Assembly: GCF_002797535.1 (NCBI RefSeq)
Contig: NZ_PGFD01000002.1
Span: 496,001-560,000, forward strand
Direction: 5' to 3'
DNA from: Chryseobacterium geocarposphaerae
GTDB lineage: Bacteria; Bacteroidota; Bacteroidia; Flavobacteriales; Weeksellaceae
Length of the DNA stretch: 64,000 bases
Position 1 is the first letter of the stretch; every line of letters begins with the position of its first letter. Below the pieces are notes generated by a model. The model made no database searches. It had not been told where the DNA came from and saw nothing but the letters and a program-made list of their open reading frames with translations. Positions 1 through 8,569 of this stretch are shown one piece after another. The position numbers and the translations under genes were made by a program.

Positions 1-1
1 G

Positions 2-502
2 AAAATTTCAGCTTGGGAAGCGATTAATTTGGCGAAAATGAAGTATAATTTCGAGATTGAAGTTAATTTTATTTCTAAAGATCCAGAGGATGCTGAAAAA
101 CTTTTCCAACAGTTTAAACAGTCAAATCCTAAAAAAACGATTGGACAGTCTAAAATTTTTGAAGTCACCAACAGGTTTTGGCAGAGAATTCTTGAAGTTT
201 CCAATGTTGATCTGAATAAACAGGTTGCCCAAATTTCAGGAAAGGAAATGCAGAAAATCATTGAAAATTTATGTAAAAAGAAATTCAATGTGACCGGAAA
301 ATCGACTTTTAAAGATGAATTTGTAACCGCAGGAGGTGTTGATTTAAAGGAAATCAACTTTAAAAATATGTCCTCAAAAATTTTGCCTAACTTTTACGTT
401 GCAGGAGAAGTCCTGAATATTGACGCTGTAACCGGCGGATTTAATTTTCAGGCTTGCTGGAGTGAAGCTTGGCTGATTGCACAAGACCTGAATTTAAAAT
501 AA
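2..502 (+). CDS. NAD(P)/FAD-dependent oxidoreductase, HI0933/YhiN-like (3' part)
   Basis: The frame is open to the first base of the window, so the true start lies outside; the TTG at 29 and the ATG at 38 are internal codons. What remains is the C-terminal part of a flavoprotein of the HI0933/YhiN (BaiN) group. The support is the end of the protein, with NFYVAGEVLNIDAVTGGFNFQ followed by A.W.....A; in this family that block closes over the FAD (GE.LD..G..GGYN...A). The substrate of the family is not firmly known. The N-terminal Rossmann GxGxxG motif would be upstream and cannot be checked. A palindromic repeat follows the stop. Confidence 0.75.
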   Translation, partial: KISAWEAINLAKMKYNFEIEVNFISKDPEDAEKLFQQFKQSNPKKTIGQSKIFEVTNRFWQRILEVSNVDLNKQVAQISGKEMQKIIENLCKKKFNVTGKSTFKDEFVTAGGVDLKEINFKNMSSKILPNFYVAGEVLNIDAVTGGFNFQACWSEAWLIAQDLNLK

Positions 503-514
503 TCAAATACAATA

Positions 515-589
515 CTGTCATTCTGAATGAAACAACGTGAAATGAAGAATCTCTATAAAATTAGATTCTTCCTTCGTCAGAATGACAAA
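515..589. repeat. Imperfect palindromic intergenic repeat, gtcattctga family (copy 1)
   Basis: The outer arms TGTCATTCTGA and TCAGAATGACA are complementary. Between them lie GAAGAATCT and AGATTCTTC, also complementary, so the region folds as one long hairpin. Related copies are at 2184-2280, 24768-24868 and 50723-50803. It looks like a dispersed non-coding palindromic element. A transcription-stop role for the upstream flavoprotein gene is possible. Confidence 0.75.
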
Positions 590-624
590 CTAAATTCATA
601 ATTTAGTAAAAACACAAATTGCAA

Positions 625-1263
625 ATGCTTTCAGTCAAAAAGAATGTCTTAAGTATTTCTAAAATCCTTTTGATCTTAGGATTCGGATATTTTTTTTGGC
701 TGATGCTGAAAATTACATTAGAATATATTCCTTTTAGAAAAGATGTAAGTTTTTTGATGATCAAACAAACAGAAGTTATTGAAAGACCGGAATACTTATA
801 TTTTTTCTATACTCATGTTTACACAAGTATTTTTGTGCTGTTGAGTGGATTTTCAGCTATTCTCAGAAAAGATTTCAGACTAAAAAACTTTCATAAAAAT
901 GCAGGAAAGATTTATATTTTTCTGATTTTACTTTTTGCAGCACCGTCTGGAATTTACATGGGAATTTTTGCCAACGGTGGAATTTACTCTAAAATCTCAT
1001 TCGTTATCTTAGGTTGTCTGTGGTGGTTTTCGACTTTTAAAGCCTATCAATTAGCCCGACAAAAAAACTTTAAAGAGCATAAACAATGGATGTGGCGCAG
1101 TTTCGCATTAACCGTTTCTGCGATCACCTTAAGAATGTGGAAAGTAATTATTGTATATTTATTTCACCCCAATCCAATGGATGTTTACCAGATCATTGCC
1201 TGGATGGGATGGATTCCCAATATTATTTTAATTGAATATTTAATCACAAAAAAATGCATATGA
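625..1263 (+). CDS. DUF2306 family integral membrane protein
   Basis: This is a hydrophobic protein of 212 residues with about five or six predicted membrane segments. I start it at the ATG at 625, because the TTG six bases upstream is unlikely. The sequence YTHVYTSIFVLLSGFSAIL, followed by a HKNAGKIYIF block and a late HKQWMWRSFALT block, fits DUF2306, a family of predicted multi-helix membrane proteins with conserved histidines. The histidines suggest haem or metal binding, but no activity is established. The stop overlaps the ATG of the next gene (ATGA at 1260-1263), so the two are co-translated. Confidence 0.7.
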   Translation: MLSVKKNVLSISKILLILGFGYFFWLMLKITLEYIPFRKDVSFLMIKQTEVIERPEYLYFFYTHVYTSIFVLLSGFSAILRKDFRLKNFHKNAGKIYIFLILLFAAPSGIYMGIFANGGIYSKISFVILGCLWWFSTFKAYQLARQKNFKEHKQWMWRSFALTVSAITLRMWKVIIVYLFHPNPMDVYQIIAWMGWIPNIILIEYLITKKCI

Positions 1264-2177
1264 AAATTTTAAAATTAACTTTAATTTCCCTGTTTACCAT
1301 AAGTTTGGTAAGCTGCAAAAAAGAAGCAAAAGTAACAGATCATTCAAATGACAGCCTTACTGCAAAGAAAGATTCGGTAGTTGTTCCTGAGATCCATAAA
1401 GAGTATTATGGAATTTATATGGGCGATTTTGCCGGAAAAGAGATGATCACTCCGGAAATCGGAGAAGAATATGAAGGCGATGTTTACAAGAAAATCTCCT
1501 TAAAAATTAATAGAATAACAAAAGACAGTGTTTACGGCCAAAGTATTGTGAATGGAAACCAGCGCCCTTTCCGTGGAGTCTTTAATGAAGAAACAAAATC
1601 GTTTGTTCTGGACGAACCGGGAAATGATAAAACCGATGGGAGATTTGAAGTTAAATTAAACAATGATAGTCTTACCGGAAAATGGAATGCTTTTAATAAA
1701 TCTGCCGTAAAAGCCCCTTTAAAAACACTGAAACTGATCAAAAAAGAGTTTGTTTACAACCCCAACTTCATGCTGAATGAAGACAGCGATTTAATTGACT
1801 GGGAAAACCCGAAAGATTTCGTTGAAAAATATACCGATGAAGAAACAGGAAAAACAGAAACCTACACTGCTTCAAAAAACAGGATTGCTTCTGATGCGGT
1901 TTTCAAGATCAATGCCTCCAAGCAAAAGCTCACGGAAAAAGACCTTAAAAATCTTAGAAAGCTGGATATGGAGATCATCAAAAATTCCGTTTTTGCAAGA
2001 CATGGCTACGCTTTTAAAAAGCAGACCTACAGAAACTTTTTTGAGCAGACAGACTGGTATATCCCGGTTTCCAACAATGTAGACAAAGATCTTTCTCCAA
2101 TGGAAAAGGATAATGTTGCCTTACTCAACCGCTTCATAAAATATGCGGAGGATAAATATGATAGTTTTGGAAGATAG
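1260..2177 (+). CDS. YARHG-domain lipoprotein
   Basis: This is a predicted exported lipoprotein of 305 residues. Residues 1-21 form a signal peptide ending in a lipobox (SLVSC), and the mature protein begins CKKEAK. The ATG at 1260 is preferred over 1254 because it overlaps the previous stop and gives a clean signal peptide. Near the C-terminus, NSVFARHGYAF followed by a FF..TDWY stretch matches the YARHG domain, an extracellular module of unknown function. The middle has a beta-rich repeat-like section (residues ~45-160) that I do not recognise. Gene order suggests an envelope role with the DUF2306 protein. Confidence 0.7.
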   Translation: MKILKLTLISLFTISLVSCKKEAKVTDHSNDSLTAKKDSVVVPEIHKEYYGIYMGDFAGKEMITPEIGEEYEGDVYKKISLKINRITKDSVYGQSIVNGNQRPFRGVFNEETKSFVLDEPGNDKTDGRFEVKLNNDSLTGKWNAFNKSAVKAPLKTLKLIKKEFVYNPNFMLNEDSDLIDWENPKDFVEKYTDEETGKTETYTASKNRIASDAVFKINASKQKLTEKDLKNLRKLDMEIIKNSVFARHGYAFKKQTYRNFFEQTDWYIPVSNNVDKDLSPMEKDNVALLNRFIKYAEDKYDSFGR

Positions 2178-2183
2178 CTTCTA

Positions 2184-2280
2184 AGATCCTTCGACTGCGC
2201 TCAGGATGACACAAAAAATAATACTCTCCATTTTCAGGGCTAGTATAACGTCTGTCATTCTGAGCGCAGTCGAAGGGTCT
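2184..2280. repeat. Inverted repeat, gtcattctga family (copy 2), 28-bp arms
   Basis: The arms at 2184-2211 and 2253-2280 are complementary at 26 of 28 positions and carry the core CTTCGACTGCGCTCAG. They are separated by 41 bases. The element lies between convergent genes, where it could also stop transcription from both sides. It shares its TGTCATTCTGA end with the copies at 515, 24768 and 50723, but its inner part differs. Confidence 0.8.
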
Positions 2281-2295
2281 CATCTATTGTCAGTC

Positions 2296-2673
2296 TTATT
2301 TTTCTAATTTAACCAAAATATAAAGCAATAAGCATCCGACAGCATAGCATAAAATATCAATCCAGGAAAACGAATTTCCAATAACGATATACATAATGCT
2401 TCCGGACCGGAAACCTAATTTTTCCGCAATATTAAAATACTGGGCAAATTCAATAAGACAGGAAAAAACAAGAATCCCAAGAATCAGTTTTTCATTATCT
2501 GTAATGTTGAAAAAGCTTTTGATAAGTGTATATAGGAGTATGACAACAATTACATCTCCAAGATAAGCTCTTACAAAGAAAATATCTTTTAATCGGGTTG
2601 CAATTAAAACTTCTGTCAGGAAAATTATAACACTAAACAGAAAATATTTTAGATTAAATTTTAATTTCATCAT
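2296..2673 (-). CDS. DUF2809 family small membrane protein
   Basis: This is a protein of about 125 residues with four hydrophobic segments. The FVRAYLGDVIVVILLY block near the first third and FSWIDILCYAVG near the end fit the DUF2809 family of small bacterial membrane proteins, whose function is unknown. Two adjacent ATG codons (2673 and 2670) could start it. It stands alone between a convergent lipoprotein gene and a thioredoxin gene on the same strand, 69 bases away. No regulatory site is evident. Confidence 0.7.
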   Translation of the reverse strand: MMKLKFNLKYFLFSVIIFLTEVLIATRLKDIFFVRAYLGDVIVVILLYTLIKSFFNITDNEKLILGILVFSCLIEFAQYFNIAEKLGFRSGSIMYIVIGNSFSWIDILCYAVGCLLLYILVKLEK

Positions 2674-2742
2674 TTTAAATATTGATGATAAAAAATCGGC
2701 ATTCGAATGAATGCCGATGTATAAATTCCGGTAACAAATATA

Positions 2743-3399
2743 TTATTTCTTCACTTTCACTGTACATCCTATCGCAACAGTTTTTGTCATTTTTATCGGC
2801 TCATTTTTAATCAGCGCATTTACTGCATCCTGAACATAGTATTCTGAAACATCATTAGGATTTTCATAATTATTGTCGATAGCGCCAATATACTTTACGA
2901 TATTTTTCCCATTCTCTTTCTGCAGAAGAAAGACATGAGGGGTTTTTGTGGCTCCATATTGAGGAAAAATCTTCTGTCCTTCATCCACTAAATACGGGAA
3001 CGTAAATCCTTTTTGCTTTGCTCTCTCAATCATTTGTGTATATCCGTCTTCAGGCTGTACGGAGGGATCATTCGGATTAATAGCGATTACAGGATACCCT
3101 TGAGATTTGTATTTTTTATCTAATGCTATAATCCTGTCTTCATATTTTTTTGCGTAAGGACAGTGATTGCAGGTGAAAACAACAATAAATCCTTTTGCCG
3201 ATTTAAAATCACTCAGAGAAACCATTTTTCCATCAACATTTTTCAGCTTAAAATCGGTTGCTTCATCTCCTACTTCGTACCCTTTTACCAAAGATTTACT
3301 TTCTTTTCCGTGTTCCTTTTTACCATGATCTGTTGTGGTAAAGCTTAGGAGTCCTAATCCAACAACAAAAGCTATTATTAAGATGTTTAAGTTTTTCAT
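2743..3399 (-). CDS. Exported thioredoxin-fold (redoxin/AhpC-TSA) protein
   Basis: The protein has 218 residues and an N-terminal signal peptide or anchor (residues ~1-22). It then has a redoxin fold starting at YEVGDEATDFKLKNVDGK. The active site is C77-N-H-C80, a CxxC motif in the form FTCNHCPYAKKYEDR, as found in the AhpC/TSA-like proteins related to ResA/TlpA. The later GATKTPHVFLL stretch holds the cis-proline of the thioredoxin fold. The likely role is disulfide reduction or peroxide-linked thiol chemistry in the periplasm. It lies 10 bases after the TlpA-like gene on the same strand, so the two probably form an operon. Confidence 0.8.
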   Translation of the reverse strand: MKNLNILIIAFVVGLGLLSFTTTDHGKKEHGKESKSLVKGYEVGDEATDFKLKNVDGKMVSLSDFKSAKGFIVVFTCNHCPYAKKYEDRIIALDKKYKSQGYPVIAINPNDPSVQPEDGYTQMIERAKQKGFTFPYLVDEGQKIFPQYGATKTPHVFLLQKENGKNIVKYIGAIDNNYENPNDVSEYYVQDAVNALIKNEPIKMTKTVAIGCTVKVKK

Positions 3400-3409
3400 A
3401 GTATTTTGT

Positions 3410-3901
3410 TCAATTTAAATGTTTAGCAATTGTATTTTCTAAGTCTTCTTTACTCATTTCACCGTCATTAAAATGTACTTTTTCACCATTTTTATAAAAG
3501 ATCGTTACAGGGATATTTCCGTCCCAGTTCTTTTCAAAACGGGGAATCCAGGTATTCATTCTTTTAATATCGTCCAGTAAAATGACTTCTGCCCCAAGAT
3601 TTTTATTTTTTATAAATTTTAAAACCCTCTCTTTATCTACAGCTCTGTCTAAAGAGACCAAAAGCATTTTAAATTTCGGGTCATTTTTGTATTTGTTATT
3701 CACTTCCATAAAGTAAGGAAGCTCTTTTACACATGGAGCACAAGTAGTCGCCCAAAAGTTTACCACCAGCAATTTATCTCTTTCTGACTGAATTCTCTTT
3801 TCGAGTTCTTCATATTTCACAGAGGAAACATCAGTTTGATTTTGCGCAGAATACCAATGTGTGCCCAACAGTAAAATAACAAAGTAAATTATCTTATTCA
3901 T
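3410..3901 (-). CDS. TlpA-like exported thiol-disulfide oxidoreductase
   Basis: This is a 164-residue protein with a signal peptide (residues 1-20). The thioredoxin active site is C54-A-P-C57 in the context VVNFWATTCAPCVKELP, typical of TlpA/ResA-like proteins that reduce periplasmic disulfides, for example in cytochrome c maturation. I start it at the ATG at 3901, since the TTG at 3925 would spoil the signal peptide. IPVTIFY carries the cis-proline. It is the first gene of a two-gene unit with the redoxin downstream (10-base gap). The specific substrate is not indicated. Confidence 0.8.
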   Translation of the reverse strand: MNKIIYFVILLLGTHWYSAQNQTDVSSVKYEELEKRIQSERDKLLVVNFWATTCAPCVKELPYFMEVNNKYKNDPKFKMLLVSLDRAVDKERVLKFIKNKNLGAEVILLDDIKRMNTWIPRFEKNWDGNIPVTIFYKNGEKVHFNDGEMSKEDLENTIAKHLN

Positions 3902-4041
3902 ACTCAAAATTAAGAAAATCAACAAATTAGTCTACAGAGACTTCCTGTTAAATTTTGTTAAGAGTTTTGAGGATATTTTAATTTTCTTCAAAAATAATCA
4001 CTATATCAGGAAGGATAATTATTTTTGTGGAAAATTATTGT

Positions 4042-4512
4042 ATGAAAAAAAGGATATTGCTGCTGATAACTTTGTGTATGGTTTCTTTTGCTTTTGCACA
4101 GGAGACTCCAGAAACAAAAACGACTCCGGCTCCTGCTCCGGCAACTATTATCAATGTGGAGTCACTTCCTCATTATGTAGAACTGAAAAAGAGGATCAAC
4201 CTTACGGGTGTAGTAATGACCGCAGATAAAGAACCGGAATTTCCTGGTGGAATGGCACTTTTCCGCAGAAAATTTGCTGAAAATATGGAGGTAATCTACG
4301 CAAAGGGCAAAAAGATAGATACCCGCGTTTATTTTATCGTTGAAAAAAATGGCTATATCAATAATATTGCCGCCATAAGCAACAATAAAGATCATGCAAA
4401 AGCAGCAGAAGCAGCACTAAAGAAAATGCTGGTTCGCTGGAAACCTGCTTTAGTGGCAGATAAACCTGTTCGTTTTCTTTACAGCTTCCCGCTTTCTTTG
4501 CAGAAGTATTAA
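4042..4512 (+). CDS. Exported protein with TonB C-terminal-like domain
   Basis: This is a 156-residue protein with a cleavable signal peptide ending near FAFAQ, a short Thr/Pro/Ala linker (residues ~20-37), then a domain with PEFPGGMALFRRKFAENM and R.YFIVEKNGYINN. That pattern is typical of the Bacteroidota energy transducer TonB C-terminal fold. There is no membrane anchor beyond the signal peptide, so a classical TonB role is unlikely; it may act as a periplasmic adaptor. The ATG at 4042 is chosen over a GTG at 4027, which would place extra residues before the signal peptide. It converges with mutS across a shared terminator. Confidence 0.65.
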   Translation: MKKRILLLITLCMVSFAFAQETPETKTTPAPAPATIINVESLPHYVELKKRINLTGVVMTADKEPEFPGGMALFRRKFAENMEVIYAKGKKIDTRVYFIVEKNGYINNIAAISNNKDHAKAAEAALKKMLVRWKPALVADKPVRFLYSFPLSLQKY

Positions 4513-4532
4513 AATGAATCAAATACCTTAAT

Positions 4533-4570
4533 AAAAAAAATGATTGGATTATCCTCCAATCATTTTTTTT
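4533..4570. terminator. Bidirectional terminator between the TonB-C-like gene and mutS
   Basis: The arms are at 4533-4547 and 4556-4570, with A8 on one side and T8 on the other, so it works as an intrinsic terminator on both strands. It overlaps the last codons and stop of mutS (4549-4551). Confidence 0.8.
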
Positions 4571-7137
4571 ATCGAATTAAGCTTCATTAAAGCTTCTATG
4601 GGTGTCAAGGTATTGATATCTATTTTGGTCAGTTCCTCACGAATATTCTCTAAAACAGGATCATCCAGCTGAAAGAAAGACAACTGCATATTTTCTTCCG
4701 TCACTCTTTTGATGCTTTCTGATGAACTTCCCTGAGTGCGGCTTGCTTCCAGTGTTTTCAGGATTTCATTGGCTCTGTTCACCACTTTTGCGGGCATTCC
4801 CGCCAGTTTCGCCACATGAATACCGAAGCTATGCTCACTTCCGCCCGGAATCAGCTTTCTTAAAAAGATAATATTTCCTTTATTTTCCTGAATAGAAACG
4901 TGGAAATTTTTCACTCTTTCAAAATTCACGGTCATTTCGTTCAATTCGTGGTAATGTGTTGCAAATAATGTCTTTGCCTGTGTCGGATGCTGATGAAGGT
5001 ATTCTGCGATGGCCCAGGCAATAGAAACTCCGTCATAGGTAGATGTTCCGCGACCAATTTCATCCAATAAAATCAAACTTCTTTCCGAAATATTGTTCAG
5101 GATATTGGCCGCTTCATTCATTTCAACCATGAAAGTGGATTCTCCGGCAGAAATATTATCCGTTGCTCCTACTCTTGTAAAAATCTTATCTAAAATCCCG
5201 ATTTTCGCATGTTTTGCAGGAACAAAGCTCCCAATCTGAGCCAGCAGGCAAACAATCGCCGTTTGACGAAGAATCGCCGATTTACCTGCCATGTTCGGTC
5301 CGGTGACCATAATGATCTGCTGAGAATCTTTATCTAAGAAAATATCGTTCGGGATGTATTTTTCTCCTAAAGGAAGTGCATTTTCAATGATCGGGTGTCT
5401 CGCTTCTTTTAAATCGATCGCAAAAGTTTCTGTTAAAACAGGCTTGGTATAACTCTCAGAAACGGCCAGTTCAGACAATCCAACCGCAACATCTAACTGT
5501 GCAATAATATTTGAATTTTCCTGAATCTGATCAATATAAATCATGGTTTCGGCGCATACATTTCTGTACAGCTCATTTTCCAGCACTCCTATTTTCTCTT
5601 CGGCTCCAAGAATCTGATTTTCATATTCTTTCAGTTCTTCCGTGATGTAGCGCTCGGCATTAACCAATGTCTGTTTTCTCAGCCAATCACCCGGAACTTT
5701 ATCTTTATGGGTATTTCGAACTTCAATATAATATCCGAAAACATTATTAAAATCTATTTTAAGGCTCGAAATTCCTGTTCTTTCGATTTCTCTCTGACAC
5801 ATTTCGTCTAAGAAACCACGTCCTTTAGACTGCAACCCTCTTAATCGGTCAAGCTCTTCAGAAATCCCTTCCTTAATGACATTTCCTTTTGCTAAATTAA
5901 CAGGAAGCTCATCATTCAGATGATTTTGAAGGCATTTAATTAATTCATCCTGATCGTACAACGGATCCAGCCAAGCCAGAACATCCGCATGAGGATGAAG
6001 CAAAGCTTTGATTTTATGAATATTAATTAAACTCTGGCGAAGATATCCCAATTCTTTAGGTGAAATTTTTTCTGCCGCCAGTTTTCCCATCAGTCGATCC
6101 AGGTCAGAAATCGATTTCAACAGTTGAGAAATTTCATATTTAAGTTGATCGTTTTCGTTCAGAAAATCAATTAAAGCAAGCCTTCTGTTGATTTCACTGA
6201 CTGATTTCAACGGCAAAATAATTCTTCGTCTCAATAGTCTTCCTCCCATCGGAGTAGATGTTTTATCAATGATATCCAACAAAGATTTTCCCTGCGGATT
6301 GCTTGGATAAACAATTTCAAGGTTTCTCAATGTAAAATTATCCATCATCAGGTAATCTTCCTGAGGAATCACCTGAATTTTAGTAATGTGGGATAATAAA
6401 TTGTGATGGGTATCTTCAACAAGGTAAGCAAAAATGGCTCCTGCTGCCGTAATCGCCAACGGCTGGCTTTCAACACCAAAACCTTTTAATGAATTGGTTT
6501 TAAAATGATTGGTAAGTTTTTCGTAGGCAAAATTATATTGATATGCCCAATCTTCAAGCTTGAAAGCATTTTTATTTTTAAGCTGTTCAGGAATCTGAAC
6601 ACTTCTCTGGTAAATAATCTCACTCGGGTCAAACGTATTGACAATATGAAGCAGCTTTTCCAGGTTTCCTTCGCTCACCAAAAATTCTCCCGTAGAAATA
6701 TCCACCAAAGCAATCCCGAACCTCTCCTTTTCCTTATGAAGGGAAAGCAGGAAATTATTCTTTTTTGAATTAAGAACCTGGTCATTGAACGTAACTCCTG
6801 GTGTCACCAATTCTGTAACACCACGTTTTACAATTCCTTTAACCATTTTGGGATCTTCCAGCTGATCGCAAATTGCAACCCTCATTCCCGCTCTTACCAA
6901 TTTTGGCAAGTAAGAGTCTACAGAATGATGTGGAAATCCAGCCAGTTCGATGTGATCTTCACCATTGGCTCTTTTTGTTAAAACAATGCCTAAAATCTGA
7001 GACGTTCTCACCGCATCCTGCCCGAAAGTTTCGTAAAAATCCCCCACTCTGAATAGTAAAAGAGCATCAGGATATTTCGCCTTGATGGTGTTATACTGAG
7101 TCATTAACGGAGTTTCTTTCTTCGCTGCCTTTGCCAT
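4549..7137 (-). CDS. mutS: DNA mismatch repair protein MutS
   Basis: MutS recognises base mismatches and small loops and recruits MutL; it acts as a cytoplasmic dimer. The protein is 862 residues, close to the E. coli length of 853. The mismatch-reading F-x-E motif is at F34-Y35-E36 in GDFYETF. The ATPase part has the Walker A GPNMAGKSAILRQ, then STFMVEMNE, the Walker B LILLDEIGRGTST and the FATHYHEL switch histidines. All functional motifs appear intact, and the whole N-terminal, connector, lever/clamp and ATPase series is present. The C-terminal end is read through the stem of the downstream terminator. It is transcribed alone. Confidence 0.97.
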   Translation of the reverse strand: MAKAAKKETPLMTQYNTIKAKYPDALLLFRVGDFYETFGQDAVRTSQILGIVLTKRANGEDHIELAGFPHHSVDSYLPKLVRAGMRVAICDQLEDPKMVKGIVKRGVTELVTPGVTFNDQVLNSKKNNFLLSLHKEKERFGIALVDISTGEFLVSEGNLEKLLHIVNTFDPSEIIYQRSVQIPEQLKNKNAFKLEDWAYQYNFAYEKLTNHFKTNSLKGFGVESQPLAITAAGAIFAYLVEDTHHNLLSHITKIQVIPQEDYLMMDNFTLRNLEIVYPSNPQGKSLLDIIDKTSTPMGGRLLRRRIILPLKSVSEINRRLALIDFLNENDQLKYEISQLLKSISDLDRLMGKLAAEKISPKELGYLRQSLINIHKIKALLHPHADVLAWLDPLYDQDELIKCLQNHLNDELPVNLAKGNVIKEGISEELDRLRGLQSKGRGFLDEMCQREIERTGISSLKIDFNNVFGYYIEVRNTHKDKVPGDWLRKQTLVNAERYITEELKEYENQILGAEEKIGVLENELYRNVCAETMIYIDQIQENSNIIAQLDVAVGLSELAVSESYTKPVLTETFAIDLKEARHPIIENALPLGEKYIPNDIFLDKDSQQIIMVTGPNMAGKSAILRQTAIVCLLAQIGSFVPAKHAKIGILDKIFTRVGATDNISAGESTFMVEMNEAANILNNISERSLILLDEIGRGTSTYDGVSIAWAIAEYLHQHPTQAKTLFATHYHELNEMTVNFERVKNFHVSIQENKGNIIFLRKLIPGGSEHSFGIHVAKLAGMPAKVVNRANEILKTLEASRTQGSSSESIKRVTEENMQLSFFQLDDPVLENIREELTKIDINTLTPIEALMKLNSIKKMIGG

Positions 7138-7224
7138 TAAAATCTGTCTTAAAAAATTAGGATGGTAAAAGTAAGAAATAAAATAGTAGAAGGAAAGCTT
7201 TTGAAAAACTACATTTATAATCTC

Positions 7225-7315
7225 CCACAGATTTCACGGATTTGCACAGATGTTTATGTTTTACTTTGTTTTAAAAAAAGAAAAAAATATATGCAATAAT
7301 CCGTGAAATCTGTGG
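7225..7315. repeat. Inverted repeat with perfect 18-bp arms (ccacagatttcacggatt)
   Basis: The arms at 7225-7242 and 7298-7315 are perfectly complementary, with a 55-base AT-rich spacer between them. The element lies between the mutS start and the stop of the cupin gene. Its CCACAGATTT end resembles the ends of the large repeats at 59045-59285 and 61733-61967, so it may belong to the same modular family. Confidence 0.8.
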
Positions 7316-7327
7316 AAAAAAAAATTA

Positions 7328-8194
7328 TTAAGAATGTCTCGCCAAAGCTTTTGAACTCTTTTTATACGCCCATTTTTGTTTATAATTCACCCATTTAGCT
7401 TTAAAAATCTTTCGCATTAATTTATCCGTGTATCTCATAATGAAAACATGATACAGCATATTGGCAAAAACATTCGGTTTATTCGGAAGGGCACGAAGTG
7501 ACATTGAAAATCCAGGCTCTAAATATCGGTTGAAATGCCAGAAAGCTCCCGGAATAAAAAGAGCGTCTCCATGTTCCATGAAAATTTCAAAACCTTTTGC
7601 CTGTTTCAACGCCGGAAATTTTTCATAGTCAGGATTCTCATAATCAACATCGTAGATGGTGTGCACCGATAACGGAACTTTATATAAAAAAGCTGACTGT
7701 TTCTGATCGAACAATAAAATTCTCTTCTTACCTTCAAAATGGATATGAAGAAAATCTCCCAAATCTACATCATAATGCATTAAAACATGCGCCTCACTTC
7801 CTCCAAAAAACAAAGTAGGAAGTCTTTTAAAAAATTTCATCCCCAAATCCGGGTATGTGAAATTCTTCAATAATTCCGGAAGCCGGTCTGTGATGATATA
7901 AAAGAAAATTCTAAGATCCGAAGGCTTGCTTTTTATGGTATCAATATAATCCTTCATTTTCATTTTGGTAACGGGAGCATCGCTGCTTTTATTCGCATCA
8001 GCGGGCTTGTTATCATACAAAGGAACTTCCTGTTCACCGGCTTTCTCACGGATAAAATCAAAGTTCCATTTATCAAAAGCATCCCATCGGCTCGCAAAAT
8101 TTTTAATCAGAAGCGGCTTGTGCTTTTTGAAATAATTTTTCTGAAAATCTTCTTTACTAATATCTGTAACAACATCTACACTTTCGAGAATCAT
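7328..8194 (-). CDS. Cupin-like JmjC-domain protein (predicted Fe(II)/2-oxoglutarate oxygenase)
   Basis: This 288-residue protein has the cupin_8/JmjC-like pattern. An N-terminal KNFASRWDAFDKWNFDFI block is followed by the metal site HYDVD (H-x-D) in a LMHYDVDLGDFLHIHFEGKKR stretch, and by a GDALFIPGAFWH block containing the second-strand histidine. Family members hydroxylate proteins or, in some cases, small molecules, using Fe(II) and 2-oxoglutarate; the target here is unknown. The tail after residue ~245 is basic (Lys/Arg-rich). The gene stands alone, with palindromes downstream. Confidence 0.75.
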   Translation of the reverse strand: MILESVDVVTDISKEDFQKNYFKKHKPLLIKNFASRWDAFDKWNFDFIREKAGEQEVPLYDNKPADANKSSDAPVTKMKMKDYIDTIKSKPSDLRIFFYIITDRLPELLKNFTYPDLGMKFFKRLPTLFFGGSEAHVLMHYDVDLGDFLHIHFEGKKRILLFDQKQSAFLYKVPLSVHTIYDVDYENPDYEKFPALKQAKGFEIFMEHGDALFIPGAFWHFNRYLEPGFSMSLRALPNKPNVFANMLYHVFIMRYTDKLMRKIFKAKWVNYKQKWAYKKSSKALARHS

Positions 8195-8299
8195 TTGGTG
8201 TGGTATTTTTTAATGCGAAATAAAAGTAGTGTTTTTTTGAAACTCAGAAAAATTTCATCATTAATTTTATTTATCATTACCAGCAATAATCCTAGGCTT

Positions 8300-8461
8300 T
8301 TAGCTACAGAAATATAATAATATTGAAATTATTCCTCCAAAAATAATCACAGCACAGCCTTGAGGACTTTTTGATTTTCTTGTATTGCGACCAAATGTAC
8401 TCACGTAATGTCCACTTACCCATTTTCCATTCCTGAAATATCCTTTTCTGTAATACCCCAT
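8300..8461 (-). CDS. Small predicted membrane protein (53 aa)
   Basis: An ATG at 8461 opens a 53-codon frame that ends in TAA at 8300-8302. The protein starts MGYYRKGYFRNGKWVSGHYV, an aromatic and glycine-rich motif that I have seen in small Bacteroidota proteins, and it ends with one hydrophobic segment (CAVIIFGGIISILLYF) before CS. It lies inside an otherwise empty 375-base gap between the cupin gene and the bestrophin gene. No ribosome site is visible, which is normal for this group. I do not know its function. Confidence 0.55.
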   Translation of the reverse strand: MGYYRKGYFRNGKWVSGHYVSTFGRNTRKSKSPQGCAVIIFGGIISILLYFCS

Positions 8462-8544
8462 TTATATTAATTTTCAACAAAGAAAAAATCTATGCCATGA
8501 AAAAAATTATGGTTTTCCGTAAAGTCAAGATAAAACGAAAAATT

Positions 8545-8552
8545 TATATTTG
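8545..8552 (+). promoter_or_regulatory. Candidate -7 element (TATATTTG) for the bestrophin gene
   Basis: It matches the Bacteroidota TAnnTTTG consensus and sits 17 bases before the ATG at 8570. No clear -33 TTTG is seen at the right spacing, so the call rests on the -7 box. Confidence 0.45.
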
Positions 8553-8569
8553 TAAGAACAACAAAATCT

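Noticed and set aside
619-624. TTG start for the DUF2306 gene
   Set aside because: An ATG six bases later gives a normal N-terminus; the TTG is only the first possible codon in the frame.
1795-2082. 95-codon frame inside the YARHG lipoprotein gene
   Set aside because: It is a shadow of the lipoprotein gene in another frame, without independent support.
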